From assembly GCA_023213395.1 (NCBI GenBank), contig CM041465.1, forward strand, positions 42,291,741 through 42,355,740: 64,000 nt of DNA, read 5' to 3'. The DNA is from Cycas panzhihuaensis (lineage: Eukaryota > Cycadophyta). The notes under the pieces were generated by a model. That model was given only the letters and a program-made list of their open reading frames with translations, did no database searches and was not told the origin of the DNA. Below are positions 58,315 to 64,000 of the stretch, one piece after another. The first letter of the stretch is position 1. Each line of letters opens with the position of its first letter. A program made the position numbers and the translations under genes.

Positions 58315-58867
58315 TGTGAAAAGAGGCTAGATGGCCTCTACAGTCCCTAGATCTAGAAACTAGGATCACTCTAGTTCTAGTTGCAGAAATACAAACAAGT
58401 ATAATAAACTCAAGGTAAAGAGAAAGCAAAGAGACAAAACATGAATGAAGGAGCAAGAGAAAATGATACCCAATATGTGGAGTTGGAATTGGTCCAACCT
58501 CCAAAGAATGAACGACTTGATTAGCAACCGATAGCATAACAATATAGCTCCAACTCTTGTGTGAGACAATGAGGAGAGGTCTCATTATATAGAGTGAAAT
58601 GAGAGACCTAAGGCCTTGGATGTTTGACAAGTGTCAAACATCCAAGATACATGCCTTGCATGTTGGACATGTGTCCTTTTGGGCTCTCATGTGAGCAAAA
58701 ATGCATGAGGGTCCATTTGACCCTTTAGTGACAATGTTGTGTCACTAGAAAGAATGTGGGTGTGCACTTTATCACTTAAGTGATAAGTCACCCCTAAAGT
58801 AAAAGGTGCATATATTACATAAAAAATAAAAGTACATTAACTTAACATTTAATCATAAGGTTTAACA
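58315..58867 (-). repeat. 5' LTR of element L (553 bp)
   Basis: Plus-strand TGTGAAAAGAGG to GGTTTAACA. PBS lies to its left after aa; element J gag resumes at 58868. Confidence 0.94.
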
Positions 58868-59280
58868 GATCCTTTTTACATTAGACAAAAAAACCATCAG
58901 AGGCACAACAAACTTGATACAAAATAGTTTTGCTTTGAACATGACTATGCAAGCATCATCTCACCTTCCATACAAAAATAATAAAATGCGCCATGCTTCT
59001 CTGGAAGTGAATGCATTAGCTATATATTGTCATATGCAAAAAACATTAATGTTATTTCATCCTTAGATTCTCATGCAGCAATTGAAACAAGATCATTAGG
59101 TATTATAACATTTGGATTAACAGGATCTAGAGTTGGAGTAGGTTTTAAAAGTCTCCCACATACATTGCTCCATAATTCATTAATAACTAACAAATTCTTT
59201 GCTTCTTTCTTCCAATCCTAAAAATTTTCTAGTCCATTAAGTTCAATAGGACTTGCATTAAACATTGAGATAGTAGCCAT
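58868..59280 (-). pseudogene. Element J gag, N-terminal part
   Basis: Start ATG at 59280 (MATISMFNASPIELNGLENF), then frames with DWKKEAKNLLVINELWSNV and ESKDEITL, similar to gag of I and L, with stops and shifts. Broken at 58868 by insertion of L; continues at 51625. Leader sequence of the family extends to about 59535. Confidence 0.85.
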
Positions 59281-59535
59281 GTTTAAATTTAAATTTAAGT
59301 TTTTATAACTAAAAGATTGATTTGGAGTTCTCAAGCTTTCATCGTTTAAATTCCACTTACAAGTACACAAGTAGCCTTGATCTATAAAGAGATCAAACAA
59401 TTGAAAAAGTGAAAAGAAAGTGAAAGGCTAGGTTTTTCTAGTGGTCCAACCTTGATTTATAAAGTAGATCCAAGAGTTGGCCAAAAGCAATTTTTAGAAC
59501 AAGCAGGTAGAGTTGATTTGCATGGCCATACTAGT

Positions 59536-60789
59536 AAATTGGTTAAACAATAGATAAGTGTATTTTTGATATGCACAATTATATTAATCAATTGGATAAA
59601 CAACAAATGAGTCTATTATTCAAAAACTGAAAATGTGTAATCAGACATTAGAAAGACCAAGTGGTTGTTGTTGGTCATGAAGATCATGGACTTTATAAAT
59701 TCAATACAATTCTTGACAATATTCATGCCTTATTTTCATAATCAATCACCAAAGATTAGTTATGGCATGAGTGGCTATATCATTTGAACATGGTGTATGG
59801 TTTAGCCAAACTTTTTATGGTAAAACATGCCTTTATGAAGCATGACTCATGGCGAAACAACATCAAGAACCTTTTCAGAAGGGTAACACATAGAGAGCAC
59901 AAAACTTGTTGCAGCTAGTTCACACCAATATATATGGACCCATGTCCACTTAGCCCAATGGAGGAGCTCTTTCCTTCATCACCTTTATTAATGATTTCTC
60001 ACACAAAACATAGATATATTTCATGAAAAACAAATCAGAAGCTCTCACTAAGTTTAAAAAATTTAAACTTTTAGAACTTTGAGTAGAGAAAGAGTTAGAT
60101 ATACGAATCAAAATACTTAGATCTAACCATGGTGGTGAGTATACATCAAAGGAGTTCAACTAGTTCTATATTCAAAATGGTATCAAATGACAGTTTTCTG
60201 CCCCTTAAACACCTCAACAAAATGATGTGGCAAAACGGATGAATTGCACACTTGTTAACAAAGCAAAAGCCATGATGTAAGCAAAGGGTCTCTCTCTATC
60301 TTATTGGGCAAAGGCAGTCTACATTGTTGTCTACTTGACAAACCAGAATTCCACCAAAGCAGTATGGAACATGACACCAAATGAGGCCTTGACTGGCCAA
60401 AAGCCAACACTTTTGGGTGCACTATTTACATGCACATTCTACAAGAGCAAAGACAAAAATTTGAAAAAAAAAGTCATCATTAGATATGCTATTGGTAGCA
60501 AGGTTTATAAGGCATATGACCCCATTGATAAAAAAATGTATGTAACTAGAGATGTAGTCTTTGCTAAAGATAATCAAGAACAAGACCTTGGCTCCATCCA
60601 TGTTCCCCTTGATAAAGGCAAGGCTGTAGTTAATAATTCTCCTCCTTCAACTTCTTCTACACCATGTCCTTCATCTAAACCTGCTTCATCTTTTTCGTCC
60701 TCTTCAGGATCAACAACTCCTCAACTTAGTCTATGCAACACATCAAAAACTCAACAACCTTTATAAGAACAAGACATTGATGTGGTAAC
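59536..60789 (+). pseudogene. Copia fragment N (I family), integrase region
   Basis: Plus-strand fragment that begins abruptly with QLDKQQMSLLFKN-like sequence (about 59594-59632; the same bases are partly duplicated just before), then DQVVVVGHEDHGLYKFN. A decayed integrase core follows, then FYKSKDKNLKKKVIIRYAIG, YVTRDVVFAKDNQEQ and the Ser/Pro linker (60335-60766). It is cut at 60789 by the LTR of element O. Its left junction is with the leader of J in the opposite direction, so N and J are not one insertion. Confidence 0.82.
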
Positions 60790-61329
60790 TGTTAAAACCT
60801 TCATGTCCTAAGCATTAAATATTGACCTTGTACATTTGTATTTTTATCATTTTAGGCTTTATGCTAAAGTGATCTTTTGTTTTATTTTTAAATTGTCTTT
60901 TGTCTTTTATGGCTTTTCCACATGTGCTTAGTGGAAAGTCAACTTTGAATGGCTACACTTGCCACCATCATAATCCTTATGGAAAGTAAAGTTTTATTTA
61001 GACTTTTCTTGTACTTTGATCAATGATATGTGTCTAAATCCTGACCATTGAAACTCCTTTATAAGAAACCCTACTTTCTTTGTTTTGTAATATAGTAATA
61101 TTGGAGTTAGTATTATACTATTGTAGCATTTTCTATAAGTTGAACTTGAGATTAATTCTCCTCCCTATTTTGCTTGTGTAATAGGTTGAATTATAGTTGA
61201 ATCTCTTCCCTATTATTCTTATGTTATGTAGTCCATGCTTCTATCAATCAAGCATTATTTTTCACGGTTTATGTGTCCTATCCTATTTCTCAAATAGATC
61301 TTGTGGCATCTTCATTTCTCTTACTTTCA
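60790..61329 (+). repeat. 5' LTR of element O (540 bp)
   Basis: Starts TGTTAAAACC, like I, and ends CTTACTTTCA, followed by tttagtagtagagc, a decayed TGGTATCAGAGC. A TATA-like tttataagaaac occurs near 61060. The second LTR is beyond the window. Confidence 0.75.
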
Positions 61330-62869
61330 ATTTAGTAGTAGAGCTAAGCTTTTGAGAAGTGGATTCAGGCATTATTTTACTCCAAGCTTGGTGACGACCT
61401 TCGCCATACGAAGGCGATCTAAGGGGAGTAAGAAGTAATTTCTTAAAAGTTTTTTATTGAATGTTGAACTACTGAATTTAATATTAAAGGGATTTATGAT
61501 ACCTAAACTTGCAAATGTTTTTGAAGGAAATTTTCATGCAAATTTTTCCATGCTTTGTAATTTTGAAGGCTAACTTCTGAAGAAGAGAAAAGGGATTTAT
61601 TGGATCTTGTGTAAAGCTCATATTGCAGGTTATTTTGACAAGGAGATACCTAATATCTTATTAAGGTTTTGAACCTCTTTCTTGGTGTACTAAGCCATTT
61701 TGTATGCAAATTTCACAAAGATTTACAATTAGTAATTACTGCAAATATTTTGATTTGTAATTTTGCATTTTATTGTAAAAAAGGGAAAAGGTGGCTATCT
61801 TATAGCCCTCTATTGTTCTGATTGTAGTACTAAAAAGAAAAAAAAACTCATTTTCATAAAGAATTCTTTATGAAAAATTGCTCTCATTGAGTAGAGTGAA
61901 TATACATCTCTATTTTTTAGAAAATTTTCAAGTGTGATAGTCTTCCTTGTGCTAATAGATGGCTGGCTCACTTTATCATTGATTAAAAAAAAAATTTTGA
62001 GTGGTTGGGGTTTAACTCTGTGAACCTATAAAGCCATGTCCCTGTAAAGACTGGCGGCTTTCTCTGTTTCGTTAACATTAACTCTACCTGCCAATTCTGT
62101 GGATCTTTGATTCCTCCATAGCATGCAAAACAGTGGCAAGGGTTTCCATCTCTCCATTTTTGGGCGCACTGTGTGATCTCTCTTTTGGGCGGACGACTTT
62201 ATAAAAAGGAAAGACAATTCTATCTGATCTCTGTGTGATCTTCACGCCTTCTCCATGGTTTTTGCATGGATTTCTCTAGTCTGTCCATTCTGTGATGCAA
62301 TAGAGATGGCATAACTTGATGTAGGGGTTTTACACATAAAACAAGCGTTCTTCATTTGTGTGGGATATTGTTCCAACTAAGTGGGCAACGTGACTGGCGA
62401 CCTTCTATGTCTGTAACTTTGTTTGACTCCTGCAACACTTGCCTACCTGCTAAGGTGACCTCCTCTGTGTCTCTATTGTCTAGGTGTGTCTCACCTACGT
62501 GTAGCTCTCTTGTCGACTTCCGTGACTCTTGCATACTGGCTTCTGTCGATCCGCATGACTCCTCTGTGAGTTTTTCTTTCTGTGATCTAGCATGAAGACG
62601 TTTCTCCATGTACCCACACCTAGATTCGATCACCCATTGATTTATTCAATCAATTTTTCAAACGGATTTCCACCACCCAGTAAAAATTTGTCTGTCACCC
62701 GCCATTTTTGAACAAACAAAAATTTTTCATTTATCAAATGTTTTACTGCTTTAGGTTATGTAATTAAGAATATACTTTGTATATTTGTTTTTAAACTTTT
62801 GATTGATAACTTAAAGTCATATATCTTTACTCTTTTTTTCTTTATTTTTAATCATAACTTTTTGTTTCG

Positions 62870-63205
62870 TGTGTTAATCACACTAATCTTTATAAAAAAA
62901 ATTTGCAAGTGAATTCCTGAATACAATTTCACTTTTATTAAGTGATTATTATTACTTTAGTGAAATTTTTTAGTTTTGTAATGACACTAAGCTCCCTGCG
63001 AGGTTACTTAGGTCATTAAAAGTGGGTTACAGGTGACTCAAAAATCAATCTTTTCACGATTTCCTCTTAGCATGTTAATCACACTAACATTGTAAAAAAT
63101 TTACATGTGATTTGGTGATTTAATCACCTTCATTTGGCTTATTTTAAAGCCTAAATTGTACCATTTAATGTACTTTTGCTCATTGGGCTCCCTGCGTGGT
63201 GACCC
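62870..63205 (+). repeat. Direct repeats of about 200 bp in the element O leader
   Basis: gttaatcacactaa ... gctccctgcg(a/t)ggt occurs twice (about 62873-63003 and 63075-63200). These repeats differ from those in the leaders of I and L. Confidence 0.7.
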
Positions 63206-63748
63206 GAATTAAGTGAAGCATGACTCTAAACTCAAAAGGACTACAATCAATAAAAATATATATTTTTTTGGCATGTAAGGATCATTTTTTCAATCCCAAG
63301 TGTTTGTGATGGTTGATTTGCTTCTTAAATTACTTGATGAGGCATTAAAATATGTTATTTGCAGCTATTGAATATCTCATTTAGAGATTGAATTCTGTAT
63401 TTAGTTGTATATACTGTCAATCAAGCAATTATTTTGTATTTACTAAAGCATTTTGATGAAGTTTGCAACAACTTAAAAGGGACCTACAAGCACATTTTTT
63501 AGCACAATTTAACCCACTTTATAAATCAGTTAAAATATTAAGTGGGCAGGCCCAAAAAGAGTATTTTACTCTACCTCAAATGTACTAGTAACTTGGCCAA
63601 CACTAATCCTATTATTAGGTTGGATGACTTACGAGCGAAGCCCTCCATTCAATCCACATTTTCTTTAGTCGTGTACTGATTAAATTTGGATATCGAGTGG
63701 AACTTAAGTGACATATACTCAATAGTTTCCAAGTTTTTTATCAGCTAC

Positions 63749-64000
63749 ATGGCAACTCAAATGCTTAACGCCATCATAATCAAGTTAACAGGTGCTGAAA
63801 ATTATCTCATATGGAAGAAGCAAACAAAAAATCTGTTGATAATGAATAAGTTGTGAGGCTATGTTTTTGGCGCAATTGCCAAACCCGAACCAACTCCAAA
63901 TCTAGCAAATCCACGTAATTTGATACCTATTGATCCTATTGCATTGGCTACATTTAAAGCAAAAGATGAAGTTGCACTTGCATATATTCATTTGCTTGTC
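63749..64000 (+). pseudogene. Gag of element O, N-terminal part
   Basis: Start ATG at 63749 (MATQMLNAIIIKLTGAENY), followed by IWKKQTKNLLIMNKL, an in-frame TGA at 63854, then GYVFGAIAKPEP and FKAKDEVALAYIHLLV up to the window end. The alignment with gag of I and L is colinear. One stop is seen in the visible part; the remainder lies to the right. Confidence 0.85.

Larger units (their letters stand above)
51626..58867 (-). mobile_element. Complete Copia element L, nested in the gag of J
   Basis: A 7242-bp minus-strand element of the I family. LTRs 51626-52179 (554 bp) and 58315-58867 (553 bp) differ at about 14 positions (about 2.6%). The TSD is gatct (51621-51625) and gatcc (58868-58872), one mismatch. 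The PBS TGGTATCAGAGC is at 58312-58301 (minus) after a 2-base spacer, and the PPT is a run of seven G (minus). Gag starts at 56443. The leader of 1.9 kb contains an array of GGGCCCAC motifs and a small perfect hairpin next to the PBS. Confidence 0.94.
39850..59535 (-). mobile_element. Copia element J, interrupted by elements K and L
   Basis: An old minus-strand Copia in three blocks: 39850-42857 (3' LTR, RNase H, RT, integrase C-terminal part), 50465-51625 (integrase start, protease, gag C-terminal part) and 58868-59535 (gag N-terminal part and part of the leader). Reading resumes across the seams: protein ending VDTTPW at 50465 continues with GAFVYITFIDDFSH at 42857, and gag broken at 58868 continues with QLATLGKLASNEDL at 51625. 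K and L are therefore later insertions into one copy. The 5' LTR and the first part of the leader are missing; at about 59535 the sequence switches to fragment N on the other strand. The left LTR edge is approximate. Confidence 0.88.
60790..64000 (+). mobile_element. Copia element O, 5' portion (runs off right edge)
   Basis: A plus-strand member of the I family: 5' LTR 60790-61329 (540 bp), a degenerate PBS, a leader of about 2.4 kb, and the start of gag at 63749. Inserted in fragment N; the candidate left target sequence is gtaac (60785-60789). The leader has no gene. It holds the ccttcg hairpin, two copies of a repeat of about 200 bp (62870-63020 and 63065-63205) and, near 63690-63745, the pre-gag motif gtggaacttaag...tttccaag also found in I and L. 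Confidence 0.85.

Noticed and set aside
62020-62640. Complementary ORFs in the element O leader
   Set aside because: Overlapping frames on both strands, no similarity to gag or pol, and not conserved in leaders of I or L.

Overview
The window is nuclear DNA of a seed plant with a large, retrotransposon-rich genome. The evidence is plant-type Ty1/Copia elements primed by initiator tRNA-Met (PBS TGGTATCAGAGC), one Ty3 gag relic, a LINE-like relic, and four spliced exons of a plastidic glucose transporter (pGlcT-type) that stand alone among transposons. If that gene is intact, its flanking introns are at least about 19 kb and 43 kb. Such intron sizes are familiar from gymnosperms, but I cannot fix the species. 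There is no bacterial-style gene organisation, no rRNA and no CRISPR. A PBS match is not a tRNA gene.

Layout. 1-4147: a Copia element (A, minus) nested in the integrase region of a relative (B, plus), which itself cuts off a Ty3 gag (4148-5270, minus). 5271-8949: mostly non-genic, with an LTR and an RNase H scrap of another Copia family. 8955-14347: a complete non-autonomous LTR retrotransposon (C) with apparently identical 367-bp LTRs, a perfect 5-bp TSD, PBS and PPT. Its coding region has been replaced by arrays of imperfect palindromes and other tandem repeats. 14825-17165: a degenerate Copia (D, minus). 18791-18996: a solo LTR. 19740-20847: the four transporter exons (minus). About 21900-22775 plus 30342-30608: a LINE-like relic split by Copia H (22781-30336, minus). 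30609-38183: Copia I (plus). 39850-59535: Copia J (minus), interrupted by two further complete elements, K (42858-50464) and L (51626-58867), both minus. 59536-60789: fragment N (plus), interrupted by element O (60790 to window end, plus).

Families. I, J, L, N and O form one Copia family with LTRs of about 540-554 bp, a gag beginning MA-x-x-x-MLNA or similar, and long 5' leaders. H and K form a second family (LTR 298-314 bp, gag beginning MSSQFK). A and B form a third (LTR 185-189 bp). An RNase H scrap at 7010 and the LTRs at 6800 and 18791 form a fourth. All gag-pol reading frames seen carry stops or frameshifts, so none looks able to move by itself. Element C is the youngest by LTR comparison (no differences seen), then I (about 1%), L and H (about 2.6-2.7%) and K (about 9-10%). 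J must be older than K and L because they sit inside it.

The most unusual object is element C. It keeps every cis signal needed for mobilisation and looks very recently inserted, yet encodes no protein. Its body is a two-level repeat: 60-95 bp hairpin-like units, themselves duplicated as blocks of roughly 0.9 kb, followed by a second array of about 55 bp units. Faint Copia RNase H traces at its 3' end suggest it derives from a Copia element.
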